The notes below the pieces were generated by a model. It made no database searches. It had not been told where the DNA came from and was given only the letters and a program-made list of their open reading frames with translations. A stretch of 43,284 nucleotides of DNA, taken from Pseudomonadota bacterium (GTDB taxonomy: Bacteria; Pseudomonadota; Gammaproteobacteria; Xanthomonadales; Xanthomonadaceae). This document shows, in pieces, positions 35,221-43,141 of this stretch. Positions within the stretch are counted from its first letter, which is position 1; each line of letters opens with the position of its first letter. The DNA is taken from positions 1 to 43,284 of the forward strand of contig JAEWGI010000060.1 of assembly GCA_023388355.1 (NCBI GenBank). The letters are read 5' to 3'. Position numbers and translations under genes: made by a program.

Positions 35221-36516
35221 TTATACGCCGGCGCCGGGAGCCGCTTCTGAATCGGCGCCCTGCAGCGCATGCAGCGCGAGCCCCGCGGCATGGAACGAGC
35301 CGAACACCAGCACCCGGTCGCCGCGCGAAGCGGCCGCCAGGATCGCGGCCAGCGCCGTCGCCGGATCGTCGTGGCGTCGGGCGTGCGCCGCCGCCGAATC
35401 GCGCAGGCGTCCGGCCAGGGTCGCAGCGTCGATGCCGCGCGCGCCGGCGCCGGGCGTGCCCGCCAGCCACCAGTCGTCGACATCCCCGGCCAGCGCGGCG
35501 ACCACGCCCGCCGCATCCTTGTCAGCCAGCGGCGCGTACAGGGCGTGGGTGCGCCCGCGTACAGGGCGCGCGTGCAGCCATGCCGCCAGTTCGCGAGCGG
35601 CCTGCGGGTTGTGGCCGACGTCGACATGCACGTCCACGCCGTCGCGGACCACGTGCTGCAGCCGGCCCGGCAGGCGCGCTCCGGCCACCCCGCGCGCGAT
35701 CGACGCGTCGGGCAGATCGACGTCCAGCGCCCGGAGCGCCGCGATCGCGGTGGCCGCATTGCGCAGCTGCACCGGCGCGGCCAGCGCCGGCAGCGGCAGC
35801 TCCAGCGCATGCCCCAGCTCGCGCCAGCGCCAGCGCCCGGCATCCAGCGGTTCGAAGAAGAAGTCGTTGCCGGCGCGGATCGCCGACGCGCCCAGCGCAT
35901 AGGCGTGGCGCAGCACGCTGGCCGGCGGATCGTCCTCGCCCAGCACCAGCGGCTTCCAGGCGCGGGCGATACCGGCCTTCTCGGCGCCGATGGCCTCGCG
36001 GTCCGGGCCCAGCCAGTCCTGGTGGTCGAGATCGACCGTGGTGATCACCGCCACGTCGGCGTCGACCAGGTTGGTCGCGTCCAGGCGCCCGCCGAGCCCG
36101 ACCTCGAGGACGGCCAGGTCGAGCGCGGCGCGCTCGAACAGCCGCAGCGCGGCCAGGGTGCCGAATTCGAAATAGGTCAGCGGGGTTTCGCCGCGCGCCG
36201 CCTCCACGGCCTCGAAGCCCTCCACCAGCGCCGCAGCATCGGCTTCGCGTCCATCGATGCGCACGCGCTCGCGGTAGTCGAACAGGTGCGGCGAGGTGTA
36301 GGCGCCGACCCGCAGCCCGGCCTCGCGCGCGATCGCCTCGATGAAGGCCACCGTCGAGCCCTTGCCGTTGGTGCCGGCCACGCTGACGACGCGGCGCGCG
36401 GGCCTGCCCAGGCGCATGCGCGCGGCCACTTGGCGCACGCGCGCAAGCCCCATCTCGATCGCCTGCGGATGCTGGCGCTCGATGTGGGCGAGCCAGTCGG
36501 AAAGCGTGTCAGGCAT
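35221..36516 (-). CDS. folC: Bifunctional folylpolyglutamate/dihydrofolate synthase
   Basis: FolC adds glutamate to dihydropteroate and to folates. The 431-residue Mur-ligase-type protein has the ATP loop AGTNGKGST (47-55), SPHLFDYRERVRIDG, YFEFGTLAALRLF, GLGGRLDATN, TTVDLDHQDWLG, and the C-terminal VDVGHNPQAA. It is followed by dedD after 40 bp. The upstream neighbour is a histidine phosphatase gene rather than accD, which is found there in many proteobacteria. Confidence 0.94.
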   Translation of the reverse strand: MPDTLSDWLAHIERQHPQAIEMGLARVRQVAARMRLGRPARRVVSVAGTNGKGSTVAFIEAIAREAGLRVGAYTSPHLFDYRERVRIDGREADAAALVEGFEAVEAARGETPLTYFEFGTLAALRLFERAALDLAVLEVGLGGRLDATNLVDADVAVITTVDLDHQDWLGPDREAIGAEKAGIARAWKPLVLGEDDPPASVLRHAYALGASAIRAGNDFFFEPLDAGRWRWRELGHALELPLPALAAPVQLRNAATAIAALRALDVDLPDASIARGVAGARLPGRLQHVVRDGVDVHVDVGHNPQAARELAAWLHARPVRGRTHALYAPLADKDAAGVVAALAGDVDDWWLAGTPGAGARGIDAATLAGRLRDSAAAHARRHDDPATALAAILAAASRGDRVLVFGSFHAAGLALHALQGADSEAAPGAGV

Positions 36517-36592
36517 GGCGTGGGACGCTTGGATGCCCTGCGATGCTTGCGGAGATCGCTGCCCCCGCGCGCGGGACGCGACGCTCCGCGGT

Positions 36593-36612
36593 GCCGGCGC
36601 AGGGCGCGCCGG
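36593..36612. terminator. GC hairpin after the histidine phosphatase gene
   Basis: CCGGCGC (36594-36600) and GCGCCGG (36606-36612) pair with a 5-nt loop just past the phosphatase stop on the minus strand. There is no T-run, so it may only slow transcription into folC. Confidence 0.3.
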
Positions 36613-36615
36613 CCG

Positions 36616-37263
36616 TCAGAGCGCCCGGTGCACCGCCTCGCCGAAGAAGGCGGTGTGGTGCGAACAATCGTTGAGCCGCACCACCTCCAGGCTCGACAGA
36701 TCGTCGCCCTCGAGCAGGTTGAGCGTGGTCGGCGCCTGGCGGAAGGTCCACAGGCGCGACAGCGGGATCCCCAGCACCTGGCACAGCAGCACCCGGTTGA
36801 CCGCATCATGCGCCACCACCAGCAGGGTGTCGTTGCCGCCCAGGCCCTCGACCGACCACTCCAGCGCCTCCCAGGCCCGGCGCAGCACCTGCTTGATCGA
36901 CTCGCCGCCGCCGGGCATCAGCACCGTGTCGGGCGCTTCGCGCCAGGCGCGCAGCAGCTCCGGATCGCGCTCGGCGATCTCGCTGGCCAGCAGCCCTTCC
37001 CAACTGCCGTGGGCGATCTCCATGAACCCCATCTCGGTGGTGAGCATCGGCGCGCGCACCTCGCCCAGCGCGTGCTGCGCGGTCTGGTAGGCGCGGGTCA
37101 GCGGCGAACTCACCGCCTTGTCGATGCGCACGTCGCGCAGCCGCTCGCCCAGCAGCCGCGCCTGCTTCTCGCCCACCGGCGAGAGCGGGATGTCTTCCTG
37201 TCCCTGGTAGCGGCCTTCGGCATTCCACGGCGTTTCGCCGTGACGGGCAAGCAGGATTCTCAT
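36616..37263 (-). CDS. Histidine phosphatase superfamily protein
   Basis: This is a phosphoglycerate mutase-like phosphatase of 215 residues. It starts RILLARHGETPWNAEGRYQG with the phosphorylated His in RHG, has SSPLTRAYQTA, the acid/base Glu in MEIAHGSWEGL, and the second catalytic His in VVAHDAVNR. No signal peptide is present. Substrate is unknown; CobC/GpmB-like and fructose-2,6-bisphosphatase-like activities all share this fold. ATG 37263 starts at the family beginning. It precedes folC by 99 bp on the same strand. Confidence 0.88.
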   Translation of the reverse strand: MRILLARHGETPWNAEGRYQGQEDIPLSPVGEKQARLLGERLRDVRIDKAVSSPLTRAYQTAQHALGEVRAPMLTTEMGFMEIAHGSWEGLLASEIAERDPELLRAWREAPDTVLMPGGGESIKQVLRRAWEALEWSVEGLGGNDTLLVVAHDAVNRVLLCQVLGIPLSRLWTFRQAPTTLNLLEGDDLSSLEVVRLNDCSHHTAFFGEAVHRAL

Positions 37264-37379
37264 TCGGCAACGGGTCCGGTATGGCGGGAACGCGCGCGGG
37301 CCTTGCCCGGCGCGGCGCATAGTTTAAGCCAAGCCGGCCGCGCGGCGGCCGCCCACACGGTTCGACGCCGCGGCAGCCG

Positions 37380-39548
37380 TCAGCGCCGCGGCGCCACGTC
37401 CATTTCCTCGAGCAGGTGCGGGGCCGGATAGGCCTCCTGCATGATCCAGCGCAGGTAGCGCTGGTCGACCGAGATGGTGCGGGTCATGTCGGCGTCGAAG
37501 ACCCAGTTCGACACCACCGCCTCCCAGTTCATGTCGAACAGCAGCCCGGCCAGGCGCCCGTGCGCGTCGAGCACCGGCGAGCCGGAGTTGCCGCCGGTGA
37601 CGTCCAGGTCGGCGAGGAAGTTCACCGGCACCGTGCGCAGTCGCCGGTCGACCAGCCCGCCGTGGCGACCTTCGGCCACCGCGTCGAGCAGCGCCTGCGG
37701 CGCATCGAACGGCGCCTCGCCGGTCGCCTTCCGCGCCACCTGCTCCAGCCGGGTGAAGGGTTCGTGCGTGGTTCCGTCGAGCGCGGTGTAGGGCACGACC
37801 TTGCCGAAGGTGATGCGCAGCGAGGAGTTCGCGTCCGGATACACGTCACCGCCCTGGCTGCGGCGGTAGTCGGCCACCGCCTGCAGGTAGACCGGACGCG
37901 CCGCCAGCCGTTCGCCGGCGCGCGACTTTCGCTCCTGCTCCAGTTCGAGCAGGGTCGGCATCAGCGCGACGGCATAGGAGATGGCCGGATCGCGGTTGCC
38001 TTCCAGTTCGGCCCGGTTTGCCTCCAGCCAGGCCATGCGCACCCCGGTCTGGCCGATCTTCGTCTTCGCCAGCCGATCCAGCGCGGCTTCGATCGCGGCG
38101 TCGTCGTCGCCGCCCAGCCACTCGTCGAGCGCGTCCACGCGCTGCGCCTCGGGCAGCTTGACGTACTCGGCCAGCCAGTAGCGCTGCAGTTCGCGATCCA
38201 TGGCCGGCACATGGCGGCGCTCCATCTGCTGCAGGCCGCCCTCGATGGTGGGCAGGTCGCGCTCCTGGTAGCCCTGCTCGCGCCCGGCATCGGGCCTTTC
38301 GCGCTCGATGGCGAGGCGGTAGAGGGTAATCGCCGCCGACATCGCGCCGGTGCCGTGCAGCATGCGCAGCACCAGGTCGCGCTCGCGCGTGGCGCGTTCG
38401 ACGTCGTCCAGCGCCACCAGCCGGCGGTGCGCGTCGATCGCGGCGGCGCCCGCCTCACCGCGCCCGGCCAGCCATTCCAGCACCGCCGTCTCCTCGGCGC
38501 GCTTGGCCGCCGCCGCGTCGGTGCGGGCGAAGCCTTCGAGCTGCCCGTCGTAGTTCTTCATCGCGTTTTCCCAGCCGCGCACGGTGCTGGCGTAGCGGAC
38601 CTCGATGTCCGGATCGGCCTTGCCGCGCTCGTCCACCAGGGCGGTCAGCGCGCGGTAGTGGCGCACGATGGTCGGATAGGTCCAGCGCGCGGTGTCCTCG
38701 AACTCGCCCGCCAGCGCGTAGCGGCTGGTGCGTCCCGGATAGCCGGCCGCCATCACGAAACCGCCGGCGCGCAGCGGCCGCTCGGCGAACTTCAGCCAGT
38801 GCCGCGGCTGGTAGGGCACGTTGTCCGCGGCGAATGCGGCGGGCTTGCCGTCGGGTCCGACATAGGCGCGGTAGAACGCGAAATCGCCGGTATGCCGCGG
38901 CCACATCCAGTTGTCGACCTCGCCGCCGAAGTTGCCGATGCCGCCCGGGGGCGCATAGACCAGTCGCACGTCGCTGATCTCGAGGTTGCGGAACAGGCGA
39001 TAGCTGTTGCCGCCGAGGAAGCTGTACATGCGGCAGCGATAGCCGGGTTCGGCCTCGCATTCGGCCACCAGCTGCTTCTCGATCGCGTCCAGCGCCAGGG
39101 TGCGCCCGGGCGCGTCGGCCGCGGCCGCGATCGCGGCCTGCACCCGCTCGCTGACGTCGGTGATCGCATCGAGCACGTAGATGCGCGCGTTCGGCCCGGC
39201 GCTGATCTCCGCGTCCGGCGCGGCGGCATTGAAGCCGTCGCGCATCAGGTTGTTCTCGGGGGTGGAGTTGAGCTGGATGGCGCCGTAGGCGCAGTGGTGG
39301 TTGGTGAGCACCAGGCCCCGGGGCGACACGAAGCTGGCCGTGCAGCCCCCCAGCGACACCACCGCACCGAGCGGATCGCCGGTGAGGTCGGCAAGCCGCT
39401 CCGGATCCAGCCGCAGCCCGGCCTTCTTCAGCGGCTGCGCGATTTCGGGCAGCTGCTGCGGAACCCACATGCCTTCGGCGGCGCGGGCGGTCGCCAGCGC
39501 GGCAGTGGCGGCGAGGAACAGGACGAGGATCAGGCGACGATGGGCCAT
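37380..39548 (-). CDS. S46 family dipeptidyl peptidase (DPP7/DPP11-like)
   Basis: This is a periplasmic serine dipeptidyl peptidase of family S46, 722 residues, with a signal peptide ending near ARAA (24). The chymotrypsin-fold triad is His85 (TNHHCAYG), Asp222 (HTGDF) and Ser655 (GGNSGSPV). The Asn that binds the substrate N-terminus is in RGWENAMK (Asn328). The S1 determinant at 673, Gly in DPP7 and Arg in DPP11, is Met here (FDMNWE), so specificity is uncertain. Length and residue numbers track the Porphyromonas enzymes closely. TAGACT on the minus strand at 39579-39584 is a likely -10. Confidence 0.93.
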   Translation of the reverse strand: MAHRRLILVLFLAATAALATARAAEGMWVPQQLPEIAQPLKKAGLRLDPERLADLTGDPLGAVVSLGGCTASFVSPRGLVLTNHHCAYGAIQLNSTPENNLMRDGFNAAAPDAEISAGPNARIYVLDAITDVSERVQAAIAAAADAPGRTLALDAIEKQLVAECEAEPGYRCRMYSFLGGNSYRLFRNLEISDVRLVYAPPGGIGNFGGEVDNWMWPRHTGDFAFYRAYVGPDGKPAAFAADNVPYQPRHWLKFAERPLRAGGFVMAAGYPGRTSRYALAGEFEDTARWTYPTIVRHYRALTALVDERGKADPDIEVRYASTVRGWENAMKNYDGQLEGFARTDAAAAKRAEETAVLEWLAGRGEAGAAAIDAHRRLVALDDVERATRERDLVLRMLHGTGAMSAAITLYRLAIERERPDAGREQGYQERDLPTIEGGLQQMERRHVPAMDRELQRYWLAEYVKLPEAQRVDALDEWLGGDDDAAIEAALDRLAKTKIGQTGVRMAWLEANRAELEGNRDPAISYAVALMPTLLELEQERKSRAGERLAARPVYLQAVADYRRSQGGDVYPDANSSLRITFGKVVPYTALDGTTHEPFTRLEQVARKATGEAPFDAPQALLDAVAEGRHGGLVDRRLRTVPVNFLADLDVTGGNSGSPVLDAHGRLAGLLFDMNWEAVVSNWVFDADMTRTISVDQRYLRWIMQEAYPAPHLLEEMDVAPRR

Positions 39549-39578
39549 GCTGCAGGTCTGGAGTCCGGAAAAATTGAG

Positions 39579-39584
39579 AGTCTA
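39579..39584 (-). promoter_or_regulatory. -10-like TAGACT of the S46 peptidase gene
   Basis: TAGACT on the minus strand lies about 30 nt before ATG 39548. The spacing allows a short leader. No -35 is clear. Confidence 0.35.
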
Positions 39585-39657
39585 GCCACTCGCCCCGCGC
39601 GACGCAGGCGTGGGGATATCGATGGCCGGCGGGGGCGGGAGCGTCATCAGGCCCGGG

Positions 39658-39663
39658 TATAAT
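39658..39663 (+). promoter_or_regulatory. tdh: -10 TATAAT of tdh
   Basis: A perfect TATAAT consensus lies 41 nt before the preferred tdh ATG at 39705. It is rare in this GC-rich DNA. The -35 region is weak. Confidence 0.55.
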
Positions 39664-39704
39664 AGTTTCATTCCAAACCGGTAATGCCATCCATGGGCCG
39701 CATG

Positions 39705-40727
39705 ATGAAAGCGCTGGTCAAGCGCGAAGCCGCCAGGGGCATCTGGATGGAGCAGGTGCCGGTTCCGGAGCCCGGGCCGAACGAGGTCCTGATCCGGGTC
39801 GAGAAGACCGCCATCTGCGGCACCGACCTGCACATCTACCTCTGGGACGAATGGAGCCAGCGCACGATCCGCCCCGGCCTGGTGATCGGTCACGAGTTCG
39901 TCGGCCGCGTGGCCGGACTCGGGCCGGGCGTCTCCGGTTACACGATCGGCCAGCGGGTGTCGGCCGAGGGCCACATCGTCTGCGGCCACTGCCGCAACTG
40001 CCGCGCCGGCAAGCAGCACCTGTGTCCGAATACGATCGGCATCGGCGTGAACCGGAGCGGCGCGTTCGCCGAGTACATCGTCATGCCGGCCTCCAACCTG
40101 TGGCCGATTCCCGACCAGATTCCCTCCGAGCTGGCGGCCTTCTTCGACCCCTACGGAAACGCCGCGCACTGCGCGCTGGAATTCGACGTGGTCGGCGAGG
40201 ACGTGCTGATCACCGGCGCCGGCCCGATCGGGGTGATGGCGGCGGGCATCTGCAAGCACATCGGCGCGCGCAACGTGGTGGTGACCGACGTCAACGACTA
40301 CCGCCTGAAGCTGGCCGCCGACATGGGCGCGACCCGCGTGGTCAACGTCGCCAGCACTCCGCTGCGCGACGTGATGGCCGACCTGCACATGGACGGCTTC
40401 GACGTTGGCCTGGAGATGAGCGGGAACCCGCACGCCTTCAACGACATGCTCGATGCGATGTATCACGGCGGCAAGGTGGCCCTGCTCGGGATCCTGCCGC
40501 GCGGCGCGGGCGTGGACTGGGACCGGATCATCTTCAAGGGCCTGACCGTGCAGGGCATCTACGGCCGACGCATGTACGAGACCTGGTACAAGATGACCCA
40601 GCTGGTGCTGTCGGGTTTCCCGCTGGGCAAGGTGCTCAGCCACCAGCTGCACGCCGACGACTTCCAGAAGGGCTTCGACCTGATGGAGTCGGGGAAGTCG
40701 GGGAAGATCGTCCTGAGCTGGAACTGA
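39705..40727 (+). CDS. tdh: L-threonine 3-dehydrogenase
   Basis: Tdh oxidises L-threonine to 2-amino-3-oxobutyrate with NAD+; Kbl then cleaves that product. The 340-residue zinc alcohol-dehydrogenase-type protein has catalytic zinc ligands Cys38, His63 and Glu64, structural Cys93, 96, 99 and 107 ([15 protein letters not shown]), and the NAD-binding GAGPIGVMA. These numbers equal those of E. coli Tdh when counted from ATG 39705, so this start is preferred over in-frame ATGs at 39684, 39693 and 39702. No Shine-Dalgarno site is clear. kbl follows after 120 bp. Confidence 0.95.
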   Translation: MKALVKREAARGIWMEQVPVPEPGPNEVLIRVEKTAICGTDLHIYLWDEWSQRTIRPGLVIGHEFVGRVAGLGPGVSGYTIGQRVSAEGHIVCGHCRNCRAGKQHLCPNTIGIGVNRSGAFAEYIVMPASNLWPIPDQIPSELAAFFDPYGNAAHCALEFDVVGEDVLITGAGPIGVMAAGICKHIGARNVVVTDVNDYRLKLAADMGATRVVNVASTPLRDVMADLHMDGFDVGLEMSGNPHAFNDMLDAMYHGGKVALLGILPRGAGVDWDRIIFKGLTVQGIYGRRMYETWYKMTQLVLSGFPLGKVLSHQLHADDFQKGFDLMESGKSGKIVLSWN

Positions 40728-40733
40728 TTTGCT

Positions 40734-40840
40734 GGTGGTGGCTGGTGGTTCCTGGAAGCGACCGTCGCCGCCCGCCCCCGCCGTCCCGGTTCCCATTCCC
40801 ATTCCCTTCCCCGAACACCATTCACCAACCACCAACCACC
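40734..40840. repeat. tdh-kbl gap with C-rich tandem motif and long-range stem
   Basis: The 120-bp gap has GGTGGCTGGTGGTT (40737-40750), which can pair with AACCACCAACCACC (40827-40840) with one mismatch over 14 bp. Between them lie near-tandem CCCATT units (about 40791-40810) and C-runs. Similar C/T-rich intergenic motifs are typical of Xanthomonads. The right arm ends 7 nt before the kbl ATG. Confidence 0.55.
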
Positions 40841-40847
40841 GACGCCC

Positions 40848-42041
40848 ATGCCCCCGACCGACCGCTACGCCGCCACCCTCGACGAGATCCGCGAGGCCGG
40901 GCTGTTCAAGTCCGAGCGGATCATCACCAGCCCGCAGTCGGCGGAGATCACGCTCGCCGACGGCCGCCGGGTGCTGAACTTCTGCGCCAACAACTACCTG
41001 GGCCTGGCCGACCATCCGGACATCATCGCCAGCGCGCGCCAGGCGCTGGACACGCACGGCTTCGGCATGGCCTCGGTGCGCTTCATCTGCGGCACCCAGG
41101 ACCTGCACAAGCAGCTCGAGCGCACGATCTCCTCGTTCTTCGGCAAGGACGACACGATCCTCTACGCGGCCTGCTTCGACGCCAACGGCGGCCTGTTCGA
41201 GCCGCTGCTGGACGAGAACGACGCGGTCGTTTCCGATTCGCTGAACCACGCCTCGATCATCGACGGCGTGCGCCTGTGCAAGGCGCGGCGCTACCGCTAC
41301 GCCAACCGCGACCTGCAGGATCTGGAGAAGCAGCTGGAGCAGGCGAAGGCCGATGGCGCGCGCACCATCATGATCACCACCGACGGCGTGTTCTCGATGG
41401 ACGGCTTCATCGCCCCGCTCGACGGGATCACCGCGCTGGCGCGGAAGTACGGCGCCCTGGTCCACATCTACGAGTGCCACGCCACCGGCTTCATCGGCGC
41501 CAGCGGCCGCGGCTCGGCCGAGGCCATGGGCGTGCTGGAGAAGATCGACATCATCACCGGCACCCTGGGCAAGGCGATGGGCGGCGCACTGGGCGGGTTC
41601 ACCACCGCGAAGGCCGAGGTTGTCGAACTGCTGCGCCAGCGCTCGCGTCCCTATCTGTTCTCGAACTCGCTGCCGCCTCACGTGGTGGCGGCGGGCACGC
41701 GCGCGTTCGAGATGCTGGCCACCGCGGGCGAGCTGCGCGAGCGGCTGGCCGACAACACCGCCTACTTCCGCGAGCGCATGAGCGCGGCCGGTTTCGACCT
41801 GCGCCCGGGCACCCACCCCATCTGTCCGGTGATGCTGTACGAGGCGCCGCTGGCGCAGCGGTTCGCCGAGCGCCTGCTCGAGGAAGGCGTGTACGCGATC
41901 GGCTTCTTCTTCCCGGTCGTGCCCAAGGGCCAGGCCAGGATCCGCACCCAGATGTCGGCCGCGCACACGCGCGCGCACCTGGACCAGGCGATCGATGCGT
42001 TCGTACGCGTCGGCCGGGAGCTGGGAGTCGTCAAGGGCTGA
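40848..42041 (+). CDS. kbl: Glycine C-acetyltransferase (2-amino-3-ketobutyrate CoA ligase)
   Basis: Kbl cleaves 2-amino-3-oxobutyrate with CoA to glycine and acetyl-CoA, using PLP. The 397-residue alpha-oxoamine synthase shows [41 protein letters not shown], Ser183 in VFSMDG, and the PLP Lys242 in [12 protein letters not shown], each offset by 2 from E. coli. However the pyridine-binding Asp (E. coli Asp210) is Tyr208 here, in [13 protein letters not shown] to TAC needs one base change. The enzyme may be altered or the base may be an error. No Shine-Dalgarno site is seen before ATG 40848; it is probably read with tdh. Confidence 0.93.
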   Translation: MPPTDRYAATLDEIREAGLFKSERIITSPQSAEITLADGRRVLNFCANNYLGLADHPDIIASARQALDTHGFGMASVRFICGTQDLHKQLERTISSFFGKDDTILYAACFDANGGLFEPLLDENDAVVSDSLNHASIIDGVRLCKARRYRYANRDLQDLEKQLEQAKADGARTIMITTDGVFSMDGFIAPLDGITALARKYGALVHIYECHATGFIGASGRGSAEAMGVLEKIDIITGTLGKAMGGALGGFTTAKAEVVELLRQRSRPYLFSNSLPPHVVAAGTRAFEMLATAGELRERLADNTAYFRERMSAAGFDLRPGTHPICPVMLYEAPLAQRFAERLLEEGVYAIGFFFPVVPKGQARIRTQMSAAHTRAHLDQAIDAFVRVGRELGVVKG

Positions 42042-42113
42042 GCCCGCGCAGGGCGCGCCAGCCCGGGAATCGGTGGCATGTGCGGACTGCGCGTGCGCCG
42101 CCCGGCGGCCGCG

Positions 42114-42590
42114 CTACTGCTCCGGCGGCGTCACGGCCTCGGCCTGGGCGGCGGCTGGTGCCGCATTCGGATCGACCCGGCGGCCGGCGCTGTAGCCGTT
42201 GGCCTGCAGCCAGGCGTCGAAATCGTCGGCGGTCATACGCTTGCCGTTCTGGGTCATGTTGAACCGGTACGGCGTATTGTCGAACTCGGTCTTCTTGACG
42301 TAACCGGCCGCGCCACCGGCGACGGGCGCCGCGGCAGCCACGCTCTGGCAGCCCTCCACGCGCAGGCGCCACAGCACGTTGTCGACAGACTGCGATTCGT
42401 CGAAATCCGGGGCCAGCACGCCGCGCTGCGAACCCAGCTGCGGATTGGCGATCACGAAGCCCGCGACCACCGGCGCCAGCACCGTCGGCTGCACCGCCAT
42501 CGGCTGGACCATCGCCGGCCCCTGGCACGAGGAGGACGCCTGCGCACCGAACGCCGCCATCGACAGCACCACCACCATCAGTCCACGCAT
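42114..42590 (-). CDS. Secreted hypothetical protein
   Basis: I do not recognise a family. The 158-residue product has a signal peptide (MRGLMVVVLSMAAFGAQA) followed by a Ser/Cys-rich start, a middle segment with VLWRLRVEGCQSV, and a C-terminal part with KKTEFDNTPYRFNMTQNGK and DDFDAWLQANGY before a Pro/Ala tail. Two Cys suggest one disulfide in the periplasm. ATG 42590 is preferred; a GTG two codons upstream is possible. TAAACT about 40 nt upstream on the minus strand may be the -10. It converges on kbl across 72 bp. Confidence 0.7.
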   Translation of the reverse strand: MRGLMVVVLSMAAFGAQASSSCQGPAMVQPMAVQPTVLAPVVAGFVIANPQLGSQRGVLAPDFDESQSVDNVLWRLRVEGCQSVAAAAPVAGGAAGYVKKTEFDNTPYRFNMTQNGKRMTADDFDAWLQANGYSAGRRVDPNAAPAAAQAEAVTPPEQ

Positions 42591-42690
42591 CTCCACAACC
42601 CCGGATCCTGAGCTGGCCGGAGTTTAGCAGCGCCGGGCGATGCGACAAGGCCCGGATCGCGCCACGGCGCGACGGCGGGCACAAAAAAAC

Positions 42691-43083
42691 GGTTCTTCAC
42701 CCATTCGCGGGGACGTTCATTCGTGACAACGGGGGGCTGCTCGCTCCCCCGCGCGCGGGGGTGAGGATGGTCCGTTTGCGCGGCACCGCCGCGCGGAGCA
42801 TCGGAACGCCCGGCGCGCTGCGCCGGGCCGGACGGGGCGGGGGCGAACCGGTTGTCGCGCCACTTCACGCGCGCCTGCGGCGCGCGCCCCCATCCCGACC
42901 TTCCCCCGCACGCGGGGGAAGGAGTCGTGTCGGCACACCTTCCCGCTGGGTGCGTCGGCTCCCCTGGAGGCGCGGCGGGCCAGCAACCGTGCCGGGCCTG
43001 ACCGGGCGCAGAGCGACCCCGACCCGCAGGCGTGAATCCGATCCGTTGTCGCGAACAGTCATCCCGCGAACGGGAGAAGAACC
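42691..43083. mobile_element. Possible MITE-like element with 42-nt terminal inverted repeats
   Basis: The left end 42691-42732, starting GGTTCTTCACCCATTCGCGG, and the reverse complement of the right end at 43043-43083, starting GGTTCTTCTCCCGTTCGCGG, match at roughly four of five bases and both end in GACAACGG. ACAAAAAA lies beside both outer ends (42681-42688 and 43084-43091), like a target duplication in an A-tract. No transposase is encoded. Inside are several hairpins. It could instead be a chance pair of dispersed repeats. Confidence 0.4.
42746..42922. repeat. Cluster of five GC-rich hairpins
   Basis: Perfect stems occur at 42746-42761 (CCCCCGC/GCGGGGG palindrome), 42778-42794 (GCGCGGC/GCCGCGC), 42808-42828 (GCCCGGCGC/GCGCCGGGC), 42868-42886 (CGCGCGCC/GGCGCGCG) and 42899-42922 (CCTTCCCCCG/CGGGGGAAGG). 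The first and last are inverted copies of the CCATCC...CCCCCGC...GCGGGGG repeat often seen between Xanthomonad genes. No gene is apparent in the 0.5-kb gap. Confidence 0.65.
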
Positions 43084-43085
43084 AC

Positions 43086-43117
43086 AAAAAAGGAAGCCCG
43101 GCGTGAGCCGGGCTTCC
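43086..43117 (-). terminator. Intrinsic terminator of the OmpA-like gene
   Basis: On the minus strand an 11-bp perfect stem (GGAAGCCCGGC/GCCGGGCTTCC, 43092-43117) with a 4-nt loop is followed by six Ts. It lies 25 bp past the stop of the OmpA-like gene and is the clearest Rho-independent terminator in the window. Confidence 0.9.
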
Positions 43118-43141
43118 CTGGTCTGCAGCGTTCGCGTCCGG

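Noticed and set aside
37416..39662. 748-residue plus-strand frame antisense to the S46 peptidase
   Set aside because: The S46 frame has an intact triad and signal peptide; the antisense frame has only Arg/His/Gly-rich filler.
39582..41978. 798-residue minus-strand frame over tdh and kbl
   Set aside because: It is antisense to two clear enzymes. Its His/Gly/Arg-rich composition is what the opposite strand of GC-rich genes gives, and it shows no family motif.
42682..42689. A-run that might be a minus-strand terminator T-run
   Set aside because: No stable stem precedes it on the minus strand; it fits better as a possible insertion-site A-tract.
42578..43087. 169-residue minus-strand frame in the last intergenic gap
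   Set aside because: It reads through C-rich repeats, giving PSPACGGRSGWG-like strings that are known spurious translations of such repeats, and it overlaps the start of the hypothetical gene.
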